Below, piece after piece: positions 24,470-36,575 of a stretch of 64,000 bases of DNA. Each line of letters opens with the position of its first letter. Positions within the stretch are counted from its first letter, which is position 1. Source of the DNA: Tamarix chinensis (taxonomy: Eukaryota > Streptophyta > Magnoliopsida > Caryophyllales > Tamaricaceae); assembly GCA_030549775.1 (NCBI GenBank), contig CM060174.1, forward strand, positions 15,859,193-15,923,192. The letters are read 5' to 3'. Both the position numbers and the translations under genes were made by a program. The notes under the pieces were generated by a model, which ran no database searches, was not told the origin of the DNA, and worked only from the letters and a program-made list of their open reading frames with translations.

Positions 24470-24905
24470 ATGTGTGTGTGTGTGTATTCCACTAGGGAGA
24501 ATAGTGGCTCAGGAGCATTCTTCCCAAAGAAGGTGATGTTTTTAATATCCATTCCACTGAAAATAATAGTGGCTTGAGAGCATTTTTCCCTACGAAGATG
24601 TTTCAATCCATTCCATCGAATTAAGAATAATGAGGCACCTATTCATTGTGAAATGAAATTATAACAGTATAACCTATAGAAAAGATACTTATAATTTAAA
24701 ATGGAAGAAATATGAGTCCGGACCAAGGTGTTATTTTTATCTATATATATATCCCATTCCATAAGGGATAATAGTGGCTTGGGAGTGTTTTGTCTGAAGA
24801 AGGTGATGTTTTAAGATTAGTTCCACAAGATGATAATAGTGGCTCAGGTGTGTTGTCCTTGAGAAGGTGTTTTAGACCATTACACTAGTTTAAAAATAGT
24901 TGGGT
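24470..24905 (+). repeat. CCATTCCACT...ATAATAGTGGCTC cassettes in LTR 3b
   Basis: Six or so decayed units with the pattern ATTCCACTRRR..ATAATAGTGGCTYRGGAGCATT, arranged in two groups (about 24487-24620 and 24755-24900). It is the same cassette as in LTR B and solo LTRs 5 and 6 but more mutated. A TG microsatellite at 24472-24484 lies at the start. Confidence 0.8.
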
Positions 24906-26730
24906 TTCTACACTCAATGTATATAAAAGAATAAAAATGGATTATATCTAATGAAGAGATATGGATCATTATCTGTTTTGTGAGACGTTTCATTTATCTA
25001 CTTGTATACCTATTATTTGTTGTGAAAGCATGTGCTAATTGTATTCTTGTTTTGATAGTACTGTTATCTTGTTCAGTACGTAGCATACTAATCACCCGTT
25101 TTATGGATATTGCTCATTCCTACGAGGAGGAAACCCTAATTCTTATGTAGAGGTCTAAAAAGATCCCCTAGATGATTATGGTGCCTATGATGCACTGTGT
25201 GGGGATGTGTGATTTTATCTATGCTAGGTGTTTAGGTGAAGAGTAATATTATACAAAATTAGTATTTACCTGGATACCTTTTTGGACTCTTGATCCATGG
25301 TATTCCTTATTTTATATTTTATTATTGTAACTCAGAGTTAAACTCTGAACTCATTATTATATTATAAATGTTTCCTTCATTTCTAATTTTCTTATGTTGC
25401 TATTAATAATTTTAGCCTTGTGATTGATGTAATGATAGTTAGATAAACCAGAGTTATGTCAAATATGATGATAACCCCCAATATTTTACTTATATGCTTC
25501 CACTAAAAAAATAAAGATTTTTAGCAATAAAAATCAGGGTGTTATAGTTTTTGGGCGGGCCAGCTAAGGTTGGTATTGTTCAAGTACTAGATAATTTGTT
25601 ACGATCTATTTGAGTCTCCATCCTCAAGATAATGTAATCAAATGGTTGTGATTATGATAACGAAATATAATAATGAATTATTCTCGTTCACTCATGTACT
25701 TTATATTTTATTTTTCTATGCATGTCTCTTGGTTGCCTACCTTATAATAGTGCTACCATATGACTCATGTTCATACCTAATTATCACATAATCTATTATT
25801 CAAAATGCATGTAGCCATCATGTGTATAATTTTATCTTTTGGGGTAGTGTGTGGTACTCAACATGCGATTGAGGTTTCTATATGCTTGTACCCTATATGT
25901 GGTTATATCTTCTCATGTATTCATAAGCATGAATATGTGATCACATGTTTTATTGTATGTATCACATTTATAATTTAGCATAAGGTATTATATGAGTGGA
26001 ATGGTGTATGTATCACGTTTATAATTGAGCATGAGTTATTGTATGAGTGGAATGGTGTATGTATCCTATGTATAATTGAGCATTTGCATGATAAGTTAGA
26101 AATTACCATATCTTATGTCCATCATGTTTTTTTCCATGAGTTAGGTAGTCGTGATTTACTCAGCACTGGACCCTTACTGATACTACCTTGGTTGAATGGG
26201 TCCTGCGACAATCCATTGATGGTGGGGAGTAGACCTCTTGTGTAGGCTTAAGATCAGATATTATTGTTGGGTTAAAGGCTTAGCTTTGAGAGAGCAAGCA
26301 ACCCAGATTCATATCCCTCGAGAATTTTCTTTATTTATTTGTATTTATTTTTTAAAGTTTTCAAGTGTTATATTAAAATTTCAAGGATATTGTAATTAAA
26401 TTTTAATATCCCATTACTTGGATAAGCTTTTAAAATATAGGGTTATTTCATAAGTTTCCACTGATTTATTCAGCGATGATTTTGTTCAGTGAAATTGTTC
26501 ATTTGCTATCTGCCTATAGATATCTCCTTATCGGAGTTTAGCCTTATGACATAGATATTGTTTGAATTTTTATTGGACAGGTTTTAGCCTGACATCTAGC
26601 ATGAGATAGATGGTGAACACTTATCTTGTGTTAGGTGTGTCAGTAACATTCTCCATTTTTTATTTTAGCTTCTGCATTATTCCCTTAAACAAAAATTTTT
26701 AGAAGTTAATTTTAGGGGTGTTATAAGAGT

Positions 26731-26893
26731 ATACATTCTTTATTTCATTGTTTGATTTTATTTTACATCAAACATGGGTTAGGTGATGATAACATGTATC
26801 TCATGGTGGTAATATTCCCCTGTTTTTCCTTTAAAATGCTTCCTTATTATCTTTAAACCAAAATTTTTTGGTTTAAAATATGGTGGTATTACA
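26731..26893 (+). mobile_element. Element 1 5' LTR, right end
   Basis: Resumes after the AGAGT target copy of solo LTR A and ends GGTGGTATTACA at 26893. Three bases later the primer-binding site begins, so this is the 3' boundary of the 5' LTR of element 1. Confidence 0.8.
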
Positions 26894-26896
26894 AAT

Positions 26897-26909
26897 TGGT
26901 ATCAAAGCC
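26897..26909 (+). other. Primer-binding site of element 1 (tRNA-Met)
   Basis: TGGTATCAAAGCC differs at one position from TGGTATCAGAGCC, the complement of the 3' end of plant initiator tRNA-Met, the usual primer for chromoviruses. It lies 3 nt after the LTR end. Confidence 0.85.
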
Positions 26910-27179
26910 TATGGTTTTAAGTCTTGACGTTTCTTTGTGAATTTTTTTTTCTTTGACTTTGTTCAAGCTTTAAGAATCTGGTTTACTTTGTGAGCAAGAG
27001 TTGGCTTAGGTTAGGATTTGGCCTTAAATTTATTAGCTGGGACTAACTTTAGGTATTATGTGGAATGTGCCTCCTCCATGTGTACTAAGTGCATAGCTAT
27101 TGGTTTACTTTTTCTAAGGCAACATATTATTCTAGGACTCTAGTAACCACAAATTGGCATCTATAGCATTTCATGGAAA

Positions 27180-28150
27180 CCATTAGGGCCTACTTGGAGA
27201 GGTGGATTCAGTGTGAGGAGGCTCCACAACCGCTGCTTCTACCTCATTTCCCAGTGCCACCACCCAAGCATTGGCTCCATAAAGTTGATCTTCATTGGTC
27301 ATTTGCCTTTAAGGGCTAGGAGGACCAAATTAGAGCATTAGCTGAAGGATTTTGAGAAGATTTTTGTGGCTAGTGGATATCTAGAGGTAAGAAAGTTGCC
27401 TTTGGAGTGTTCCACTTGTTGGTTCATGCTGATGAGTGGTGGAAAGGTCAGCATATGAGAGGCACCACTACAGATTAGTGAGAGACTTTCATTGAGATTC
27501 TTAGATCACATTTCTACCCTTCTCACTAAGGGATGGTAAAGTACAATGAGTTCATGGTTTTGTGTAGGGTGCATTTATAGTGGAGGTGCATACAACTACT
27601 AGTTGGATTTATTTTGTTTTTCTCTAAAGGTTAATGTTGATGAGAGGATGAAAGTTCACCAATTTTAGTTAGGGTTAAGTTTGAAAATTGAGTAGATGTT
27701 GGTAGGGTCTCGTGTGCACGAATTGCAAGCCATGTATGACAGTGCCTTGGAGGCATCAACAATTGTGTAGGCCTGTAATGCCCAGTTAAGGGCTAAGTTG
27801 ACATTTAAGGGCAGATAATGTTAAGGGACAAAGAATTGGTTCTACGTCACAAGTAGTCATCATTTAGGGATAGTACCTCACTACGGAGGATAGTTGAGTC
27901 AATTGGTAGTTACGCACTTCATATGTTAGTAGTACGGTAAGAAGCACCTAGGGAAAGATTATGCTAGGAAACTAGCTCAGTGTCACAATTGTGGTAGGAT
28001 AGGGAACCATCATTTTGAGTGTTGCACCATTGGGATTAGTGTCCTGCAAGGGAAAACACATTTGCAGGATATTCTAGCTCAGATGCCACTAGCTTAGTAG
28101 ATAGTGGAGCAAGTAGGACTGCTCTACAATAGAGGATTTAGAGGCCTTAT
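27180..28150 (+). pseudogene. Element 1 gag remnant
   Basis: A retroviral-type capsid gene in ruins. Around 27950-28025 one frame reads a zinc-knuckle-like CHNCGRIGNHHFECC, the nucleocapsid CCHC motif of gag with its spacing disturbed. Upstream fragments resemble chromovirus gag, but stops and frameshifts prevent a continuous frame. It lies between the PBS and the protease, as expected. Confidence 0.65.
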
Positions 28151-28262
28151 ACTTTTCAACTAGTGTAGGGTTCAGGCAGTGTTGTAGGACTATCTCTAGG
28201 CAGAAACCTAAATATGATGAGTTAGTTAGAGGCTGACAGGCAAGGCATATATTATCACAAGT

Positions 28263-28600
28263 ATGTTTACAATTTTTTCCTTTCTTGCATATGTGTTATT
28301 CGACTCGAGTGCTTCACACTCCTTTTTGTTTACTACTTTTGTCACTAGTATAACTATGATTCCTTCTAATATGATAGAGACTTCTATTGTGCTCCCCTTT
28401 AGGGTTAAACTTCCTAATATTAGGCTATATAGACATGTCACCTTAATTACTAGCGGAATTGAGATTCTAGTAAACCTTATAGATCTTAAACTTTGCAACT
28501 TCAACTTTATCCTTAGGATGGATATGCTCTTGAGATATCAAGCTATAACTGATTTCCCACAAAGGTGTGTGGTTCTCAAAGGACCAAATGGTGCTATGGT
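28263..28600 (+). pseudogene. Element 1 aspartic protease remnant
   Basis: The frame from 28263 contains LFDSSASHSF (28295-28324), matching the retroviral protease active site D-(S/T)-G-A with the glycine changed to serine. Downstream FILRMDMLLRYQAITDF matches the conserved second half of chromovirus protease. The enzyme would cleave the Gag-Pol polyprotein. The active-site change and later frameshifts indicate a dead copy. Confidence 0.75.
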
Positions 28601-28806
28601 CTCTTATAAGAGATGGAAGCTTAGGCCCTCGATAAGGATAGTGTTTGTTGTTATTCTTAGTACATTGGTATGGAGGGATTACCCACTCTACTTATGTAGT
28701 GTTCATGATATGGGTGCTGAGGAGCCCTTGATTGAGGGTATCCTAATGATACAAGAGTTTTCCTTATGATATCTTAGGTATGCCATTAACACAATAGCTA
28801 AACTTC

Positions 28807-29440
28807 ATGATATACCTTCTACTAGGGACAAAGCCTATCTCAAAGGCATCTTATTGCTTGTTTCAAGCTAAGATGGTAGAGTTGTGTACTTTGTTGGAGG
28901 AGTTATTGGAGAATTGGTACATTCGACTGAATATGTTGCCATTGGGATCACCAATACTTTTTGTTAGGAAGAAGGATGGTGGGTTGAGACTCTACATCTA
29001 TTACTTGGGTTTAAACCAGGTTATGGTGACGAACCATTATATCATTTTCCTTGGATTGACAACCCTTGGGATCATCTACATGCGGATACATTGTTTTTAA
29101 AGATTAATCTTAAATTGGAGTATCATATATTAAGAATTACTAAGAGGGACATACCAAAGACAGTGAGCTCATAATGATGTCCTTTAGACTCTCAAATGTG
29201 TTATCATTGTTCATTGCTCTCATGAACCTCATCTTCCAAAAAACACCTTAATTAGTTCATTGTGGTCTTCATCGATGACATTGTGATTTACTCTAGGGCT
29301 AATGAGGAGAAGGAGCAGCATTTTTGGTAGACTTTGAAATTGTTGAGGACATATTAGTTGTACGCCAAGCACTCAAAGTCTGAATTTTAGCTAGAAGAGG
29401 TAGTTTTCCTTGGACATGTCATCTTTTTAAGATTAGAGTA
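28807..29440 (+). pseudogene. Element 1 reverse transcriptase remnant
   Basis: The open stretch 28807-29100 carries GTKPISKASY, then SPILFVRKKDGGLRLYIYY, the N-terminal palm/fingers motifs of Ty3/gypsy RT. After frameshifts the catalytic motif appears as VVFIDDIVIYSRA near 29260-29298, and VVFLGHVI near 29399-29422. Catalytic aspartates survive, but the frame is broken in several places. Confidence 0.85.
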
Positions 29441-29599
29441 GTATCAGAGTGGTCAGCACTGACTATTGTTTAGGTGATACATAGTTTTTTTTTTTTGGGA
29501 TTAGCAATCTACTATAGAAATTTCATCTAGAATTTTTCTAGGATTTCTTTCCCTTTGACTATCCTGTTGAAGAAGATGATGTGCTTTCAATAGGATGAG

Positions 29600-30070
29600 A
29601 ACTGCATTGAGGCAATAGAGCAGCTTAAGAGGAGATTGACTTCAGCCCTAATACTCACCTTCCCATCAGGTATAAAGGGATTTAAGGTGTATTCAACTCC
29701 TATACTCACCTTCCTATCAGGTATAAAGGGATTTAAGGTGTATAGTTATGTATGTAAGAATGGTCTACAGTGTGTGTTGATGCAACATGGAAGGGTAGTG
29801 GCATATGCTTCTTGCTAATTAAAGTAGCATGAGAAAACTATCCAACTCATGACCTTGAGCTAGCTACAATACTTTTTACCTTGAAGATTTGGAGATATTA
29901 TCTGTATGGATTGTAGTGTAAGTTCTATACAAATTATAAGCACTTCAAGTACATCTTCACTCAATTTGAGATGAACATAGGACAATGGAGATGGCTAGAA
30001 ATTATTAAGGACTATGATTTGGAGTTGACCTACCACGAGGGTAAGGCTAACATTATAGAAGATGCTCTTA
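29600..30070 (+). pseudogene. Element 1 RNase H remnant
   Basis: After the RT, fragments match the RNase H region of Ty3/gypsy pol: a VYSYVCKNGLQCVLMQHGRV segment, then YPTHDLELATILFTLKIW across a stop. The stretch 29971-30070 carries IGQWRWLEIIKDYDLELTYH followed by GKANIIEDALSS, the end of RNase H. The first segment holds an internal 51-bp duplication. Confidence 0.8.
29649..29750 (+). repeat. 51-bp in-frame duplication in RNase H
   Basis: ATACTCACCTTCC starts at 29649 and again at 29700. The copies differ at very few bases, and 51 is a multiple of three, so the duplicated ILTF(P/L)SGIKGFKVYS appears twice in one frame. Confidence 0.9.
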
Positions 30071-30239
30071 GTAGTATAACTTCACACTCCTTGGCTTCAT
30101 TGGTTGTTTCAAACTATATTTGGCTAGAGATTCAGAACATGGGCATTAAGATCATTGGGCTTGTGGATCTAGGGATGAGGATAAGCACTCTCTCTATCAT
30201 ACAAACAATTTTTTATGAGATTCAAGCTATTCAGTAGGG

Positions 30240-30938
30240 AGATGTGAAGCTCAAGTGGATTAAGCGAGCTATAATAGAGAGTTGAGTAGCAAGGTTTCAT
30301 AGTTTCGAGGACGTTATTATCCATTTTTGAGGTAGACAATGAATTTTATAGAGTTGTTAGGAGCTTAAGTGAAATATTCTATAGGAGGGTCATTGTGTGC
30401 CTTATTCTGTCCATCTTAAAGGGGATAAGTTTTACATGAACTTAAAGCAGATCTATTGGTGGCGAGTATGAAGTTGGAGGTTGTAGAATTTTTAGGTAGC
30501 TTCTTGACTTGTTAGAAGGTAAAGTTTGAGAAAAAGCATTAGCTAGAGTTGATTCAATCATTGGACGTTCCCAAGTAGAAGTGGGATAGAGTGCCAATGG
30601 ACTTCATAATTGGTTTATTGAAAACTTGTAATGGTTCAAATTTGATTTAAGTTGTAGTTGATTGATTGATGATGTCGGAGCTATATATACTAATGAATTT
30701 AATATAGAGTATGGAGCATATGACTAGTGATTATGGGAATCATGTAGTACAATACCATAAGGGTGCTCAAGGACATTGTATCAAACCATGATTCTAGGTT
30801 TTCATCGCACTTATGGTAGAATTTGCAAGAAGCATTTAGGACAGAATTGATGATGAGCACTAGTTTCTATACAGCTATAGACGGTTAGACTAAGCATATT
30901 ATCTATACATTAGAGGATATGCTTCAGAAATGTGTAAT
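30240..30938 (+). pseudogene. Element 1 integrase remnant, 3' truncated
   Basis: Scattered fragments of the integrase zinc-binding and core domains occur between stops. A clear segment near 30868-30938 reads FYTAID then GQTKHIIYTLEDMLQKCVI, matching the core region around the third catalytic residue. It breaks at 30938, where the TGTAGCACC terminus of element 2 begins. The rest of the integrase is not seen. Confidence 0.75.
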
Positions 30939-32464
30939 TGTAGCACCACCAAAAATTACTATTATAAATTTTCATTTTAAACATAAAACATCCACCACAA
31001 GATGGTGTGTTACCATCATAATTGATATAAGTATGGTGCAGGGCCATCTTTATACCAAATATAAGGTAAAATAGAAATAGGTGTAACCATGATAAACATA
31101 GTAAGTAAGCATTTTATAACATAATAAAGGTTAAGCGTTTATTAACAAGGAAATACTGAAATGCACAAACATTGTTCAATGGTAACAAAATGTTAAAACT
31201 ATAAGGCTAGAAATGATAACAAATGGATTTCACTCTATCAAGGCACCAACCCTAAACTACTACTCCATCACTTTGCCCCCAATCATATCATCATAAGAGG
31301 AAAATTCATCTAGAGCATCATTATTCCCCTACACAAACTTGGGAGGGGAAACTGCTTGTGAGAATGAGTAACATCCATACTAAGGATGGTCAGTACGTTA
31401 CATAATGAGTAAGGTAATAGTAGAGTCAAGTAGGATTAAAGTAGTTAATGATAGCACGACAAGAAATAAAATGCGCATAAGAAGGCTATAACGGTTAATT
31501 CATTATTATCTGGACTCAAGATATTTGTGTCATAATTAGTCAACTCATAAACTATATTCACTTGGGTTTAAGGACCCTACTATTCTCACCGATGGATCGG
31601 TATATACAATTTAAACCTAGGGCAGCACACTCTTAGCTACTATTCTCACCATTGGATCGATAAACACAATACAAGTCCAAGGCAACATGCTTCTGGCCAC
31701 TAACTTCACCAGGTAAATACAATACAAACCTAAAGAAGCATACTCTTGGCCACTATTCTCATTAGTAGACTGGTAAATAAGGTACAACCGGTCTCAACCC
31801 ACATCATGTTTTGCTATAAGTAATTAGTGTCTTTTGATAGGTACAACTGGTCTCAACCCACTATTCTTACCAGTGCACCGATAAATACAACATAAACCCA
31901 TGGCATCACGCTTCTGGAAATTATTCTCATCAATAGAACGGTAGATAAGGTAAAACTATCTCTAACTAAAGTGATATTTAACTTTAAGTGATTAGTGTCT
32001 TATTTATTTTAGATACCACAACCATACGCAACTCAAGTATGACTCTTACCCAATTACCACCCTCACACAACCCTGTCTCCTTAGAAACCCTAGTTTCCTA
32101 ACTTTAGATACCTCTATACCCCCTATTATTCCTTTGAGTTCCCAATTCATCCAACAAAGCCAAACCTTTCATTAGGAACCCCTAAATTTATGAGTCATAG
32201 CCTATTTTCCCCGTTTACCATATGTTAACAATTGGCCTTTAGGGTTACTCCTAAAAACCCTAGTTTTTCCCCAGTTGACCTACCCTTTCCTCTACTACTT
32301 GGTTAGCCCTAATTTTCCACAACTAGATATATTATAATATGTTTATTCATCCCCTAAAATATTGTAGCATAACTCTTTCATTTTGCACATGTGATAACAA
32401 CCCCCTGATGGAGCTCCTTTTGAAATCCACATTTCTCCATGGTAGATATATATACTCCCACTTA
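30939..32464 (-). mobile_element. Element 2 3' LTR, distal piece
   Basis: In minus orientation this is the LTR 3' end, closing GGTGGTGCTACA. It carries an acceptor-like TTTGTGTAG (31331-31329), a decayed CAGTAC-N5-ATAATG dyad at 31391-31407 and cassette repeats at 31575-31960. It is interrupted at 32460-32464 (ACTTA) by solo LTR 5. Confidence 0.8.
31575..31960 (-). repeat. CCACCGG-type cassettes in element 2 LTR
   Basis: On the plus strand CTATTCTCACCRRTGGATCGGTA or variants recurs about six times, roughly every 50-65 bp. It is the complement of the YCCACCGG...ATAATAGTGG cassette of the other LTRs, decayed. Confidence 0.75.
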
Positions 32465-33300
32465 TGAAATAGTCTAAAATTCTAATTCTAAAAATTATGC
32501 CTAAATAAGGATTTATTAGGAAAATTAATTAAATAAATTATTTATTAAAATATAGAGGAGTTATTTAGGGGCAATCAAGAGGAAAATGATAAATAATCTA
32601 ATTAGGAAAAATTAGGGAGTGTTGTTAATTAAAATGGGATTTAAAAAAAGAATTATTCAAAAATAGCCCAGATTAATCTAAAAAGGAATTAATTATTATT
32701 TTCTAAATATTATTATTTTAAATAACCCAAAAACACCAAAATACCCAACCCACTTTTTTCCCTTTTTTCTCTTTTCCTTTCTTTTTCTTCCTCTTTTCCC
32801 TTTTTCTTTTCTTTCTCTCTTTCCCTTTTCTTTTTTCCTTCTCCCCCCGACTTGGGCCAGCCCGCCCCACGCAACCCAGCTTCTCTCCCTCCTGCTTGGC
32901 CTAGGCCCATGCATCACCACCTCTTCTTTTTTTTTTCTTTCCCAGCCGGCGCGGTATCTTTTTTTCTTTTCTTCTTTCTTCCTCCCTAGACTACCTGGTC
33001 CTGACCTTTCTTCTTCCCTCGAGGCGTGGGCGGCGACTGAGGAGTTGCAACCTTACCCTACATCAGCCACCACCGCTACCTACCATCCTTCCCTCCCTCT
33101 CCTATCGCTTTCTTTCATTTTTTCGACCCTAACTGACCCCTTCCCCTCTCCCGAGCACCCTACCCCTTTCCATTTTCCTCTTCCCTCAACCTTGTCGCCC
33201 TTCCATGGTAGAATCGCCTTGACTGCCACCACCGGCCGGCATGCCTGGCATCTACACCCCTCTTGTCTTCTTCCCCTTGTCATTTCCTACCCAATTGGCC

Positions 33301-33308
33301 TATAAATA
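33301..33308 (+). promoter_or_regulatory. TATA box of solo LTR 5
   Basis: GCCTATAAATACCCC, following a C-rich U3 block. The same relative position in solo LTR 6 has a TATA box on the minus strand. Confidence 0.75.
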
Positions 33309-33794
33309 CCCCATAGGTTGCCTTAATTCGATTTTTGATTTTGAAACCCAGAAATTGCCCCTTTCTCGCCGCCGGCCAAACCACCCCCAGAATTTCCCCT
33401 TGTGTCACGCTCTACTTAACTAAACCTTCCTCGTCCCTCGATTTTCCCTGCACGAGCCACCCCGGCCGTGCAAAGTTACCCTCCCAATCAACCCCCCCTC
33501 AACCCCCTCTGCCTTTCATGCCACCATTCGCCACAAATTCCATCGCAAATAACACCACCTCTACCCTCTAAAATAACCAAGGGAGCCTCCTCTACCTCCC
33601 CACACCTCCCTTTCTCCCTGCCTCCCTCCTTTCTCCTCCTTCCACCACCTCCAATCCCCACATCCACCATCGCCGCCGCCGTCGTGTGTCGTCGCCGGTG
33701 CCACCACTGTCCATAGGTGGTTCTCTATCTTTCCCAACCCTTACACTCATTTTATACAAGTATTAACTATTTTTAATATTTTTAATGGTATTAT

Positions 33795-34180
33795 CTATAA
33801 TAGTAATAATAATATTATTATCATTAATAATAATAATAATAATAATATCATCATTATTATTGTCACTTAACCTTCATAATTTTCCTAACTAATATTATTA
33901 TTATTATGAATGGCCTACAACTTTAGTGTTATTATGATGGTGATTTTCATTATTACTACTACTATTATTATTAATGCTAACTTTAGCCTGTTATAATTAC
34001 TTTTATTATTAGGGTAAATATTTGGACCCTTATATTACTATACCATTTTGATTATTTTTACTATTAGTATTATTCTTAACAATGTCTTTATTATTATTAT
34101 TGTTATTGTTATTGTTATTGTTGTTGTTGTTGTTTTTGTTGTTGTTGTTGTTATTGTTGTTGTTGTTGTTGTTGTTGTTG

Positions 34181-34211
<31 letters not shown>

Positions 34212-34371
34212 TATTGAAACTGAAGTTGGCATATTATCATTTTGTTATTATAAAAGAAGAATACTTAAGCATTAATATTATTATTACTTAATATTTGTAT
34301 GTTTCTAATATTATTCCTAATGCCTTTATTATCAACATTATTACTATAGTATTATTATTATTGTTGTTGTT

Positions 34372-34448
<77 letters not shown>

Positions 34449-34450
34449 GA
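33795..34450. repeat. ATT/GTT triplet microsatellite cluster
   Basis: Long runs of (ATT)n and (GTT)n, including an almost pure (GTT)n at 34353-34447 and mixed ATT/GTT at 34085-34206. Open frames here (poly-Leu, poly-Val, poly-Ile) are artefacts of the repeat. Related runs are found in the element 2 3' LTR (39497-39550) and solo LTR 6 (43436-43497, opposite strand). Confidence 0.95.
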
Positions 34451-35384
34451 CAAAAACATTCGAACCTTTATATTATTATTATTATTATTCCAAATATAAC
34501 TATTATCATTATTATCTTTAGCAATAATAGTACCTTGTTGGTATTATTATATTATTATATTATTATTTTAACCCTAATACTATTATTAGCCTTAGCCTTA
34601 AAATTGCTAGGGTTTCTATCACTAGAAGCATTAGTATTACTATTATTATTATTATCACTATTTTTCTATAACTAGTATTAATACTATTACTAGAAGAAAT
34701 AAAGCTATTAGGTTTAATAATATAAATATAGCTATAAATATTAACATAAACATATTTTGACTGGTAATATCTAGTAGGCTAACTTGAGGACAAAAACCCT
34801 AGCTTTCCTTTGTAAAGCTCCTTTTAATAATAGTAACCCTAATCATAGACTAAAATAAGAAATAATAGTATTTTTGGTAGGAGGGAAACTAATTCGTAGT
34901 TTTTCCTTCTTATAGGTGAATCAAGCCAAAACTCTAAGGAGGCGTAGGAGTGTGCTTCAAGCCCGGTGTCATTTTAGGTAAAGGTGTAGCTAAGGCCTTT
35001 TTTGCTCTATGTGTTTTATGTGCCTTGGATGCCATGTATAATGATATGTTGTGTATCTTGTGCTATTGTCATAACCGTTTTATGTGTAGCGCAGCTTGGA
35101 GTTGAGGTATGATCCTATATTCGTTTATGGCATGTGTATGATATGTTTGTGCTATGAATGGTGATATGATATGATATGGCCCTTTTAGGACATGCATGCT
35201 AGGATAATTAATATAGTGATATGGGTTGGAAGGATGAAAAATAAAAATGGGGAAGTGAGTGGACCAAGGGGAAGTAGGTTGGCCAAAGGGGAATAAATTG
35301 ATTAAGGAATGTGGGATTGACCCAAACATCCCATGACCCATGAGAAGAAGAATAAAAAGGGAACTTTAAGTAAAATAAAGTGGA

Positions 35385-35510
35385 TGAACTTTTCATGGGA
35401 TAATCTAGGGTTTGTATGAGAGAATCTAGGATTTGCATGGGGGAAACTAGGGTTTTGCATGGGAGTTTTAGGGTTTACATGGGATGGATAAAGTTTGCAT
35501 AGGGGTGAAC
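35385..35510 (+). repeat. GGGAGAATCTAGGGTTTGCAT repeats, ~5 copies
   Basis: Units of about 27-28 bp (CATGGGA-TAATCTAGGGTTTG and variants) in a short array. This is the unexpanded counterpart of the roughly 20-unit array in solo LTR 6 at 42280-42840. Confidence 0.75.
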
Positions 35511-36224
35511 TTTACGTTTGGAAAGTTACCTTGGGTGTAAGGAAGGCAATAGAAGGGTTGTTTGGGTGATTGGAGGCTTTATGTGAAAAATAGTATCTAG
35601 GGGAGTATAAGGGTGTATAGGAGACCGAGCTAGGATTTGGAAGGAAACCCTAAGTTGAGAGGGTGGAAAAAGGAAAATGAATGAGGGAAAGTGGAGTATG
35701 AGGTGAGAGTGGGGGATTATTATGAGTAGGGCGAGCATACATATCATGGGGAGCAAGAGTGACTTATGGAAAGGAGGATGCTAGGGTTGGCATGGCAAGC
35801 TAGGATTTGGTGTGGCCACATAGGGTTTCGTGGTCACGCGTGTATTTGGGGGGTGACGTGAAATAATAAGGGTTGAACCTAAGGGTTGTGATGTGTGGGA
35901 GTGTTAAAATGGTTGGGTTGTGTGAGGTAGAGGATGATGGGCCACATAGGCCCAAATTAGGGTTTTTTGGAGAAAACCCTAGGGAAGACTGTGAACAGGC
36001 TTAGTGGTGTCGGTAGTGGGCCTTGACCCACACACCTACGAATTGGGTCTCTGGTGTGAGTGGTGGAACAAAGAGAGGATGTTGGGTGACTTAGGAGGTG
36101 CAGAAGTCTCAAGATATGGGGCGGGCCCTCCAAGAGGATAAGTGTTGATGGAGTTAGTCTTGCATGTCTAGGGTGGAACTTTTGAATGAGACACGATAAA
36201 TTAAGTGGAAGATTATTGAGCCAG

Positions 36225-36575
36225 GCCCAAACTAATCCACCAGCATAATAGTGGCCAGGTGTTGGGGTGCCTTGGAGACCAATCCACTGGCATATAATAG
36301 TGGTTAGGTGCGTTCTGCCCTATAAGTGACCGATCCACCAGCTATAATATTGGGGGATCCCGAGCTCAATAAACCAAACCCTAAGTTTGATAAGACACAT
36401 AAAGATACTAAGTACTTATAGTGGAACACCATGAGAGCCGGGGCCAAACCGATTTACCGGCATAATAGTGGTCAGGAGCATTTTTCCTTGGAGACTGATC
36501 CACCAGCATATAATAGTGGTCAAGTACATTCTTCCCTGTAAGTGACCGATCCACCGGCTATAATAGTGGGGTTCC
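36225..36575 (+). repeat. CCACCGGC-ATAATAGTGG cassettes in LTR 5
   Basis: Two groups of three units (about 36235-36355 and 36452-36570), each with YCCACYRGCATATAATAGTGGYYAGGTG and a spacing near 46-58 bp. Each group follows a TACT(A)AGTA/CTTA-AGTGGAA lead-in, as in LTR B. Confidence 0.88.

Larger units (their letters stand above)
13067..25546 (+). mobile_element. Solo LTR 3b (family 3-like), split by D/C
   Basis: Starts TGTAATGTC at 13067 and ends GGGTGTTATA at 25546. The pieces are 13067-14325 and 23405-25546, about 3.4 kb in all. The insertion splits solo LTR A exactly where siblings read GTTTCTGGGCGGGCC. The flanking pentamers ATATC (13062-13066) and GTTTT (25547-25551) look like decayed copies of a GTTTC target. 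The right piece holds a CAGTACGTAGCATACT dyad and ACCCGTTTTATGG block shared with solo LTRs 5 and 6, which puts it near that family. No internal region is present. Confidence 0.78.
9456..26725 (+). mobile_element. Solo LTR A (family 1), split by nested insertions
   Basis: A solo LTR of about 4.8 kb: left piece 9456-13066, right piece 25552-26725. It starts TGTAATACC and ends GGGGTGTTATA (CA decayed to TA). It is flanked by AGAGC (9451-9455) and AGAGT (26726-26730), a 5-bp target duplication with one C-to-T change. It aligns along its length with solo LTR B but has lost nearly all CpG sites. No gag-pol belongs to it, so it probably arose by LTR-LTR recombination. LTR 3b interrupts it. Confidence 0.88.
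6185..30938 (+). mobile_element. Element 1: degenerate plus-strand chromovirus (Ty3/gypsy)
   Basis: The outermost element of the left half. It consists of a 5' LTR (6185-9450 plus 26731-26893, interrupted by solo LTR A), a tRNA-Met PBS at 26897 and a degenerate gag-protease-RT-RNase H-integrase series to 30938. There a minus-strand chromovirus interrupts the integrase. The order PR-RT-RH-IN identifies Ty3/gypsy, and the wording of the PR and RT motifs fits Tekay/Del-type chromoviruses. The integrase C-terminus and 3' LTR are not in this window. Many stops and frameshifts show that it is long dead. Confidence 0.85.

Noticed and set aside
28263..28769. 168-codon frame as a host gene
   Set aside because: Contains the decayed retroviral protease motif and lies between gag and RT remnants.
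34038..34291. Poly-Leu, poly-Val and poly-Thr frames
   Set aside because: Direct translation of GTT/ATT triplet microsatellite, no gene.
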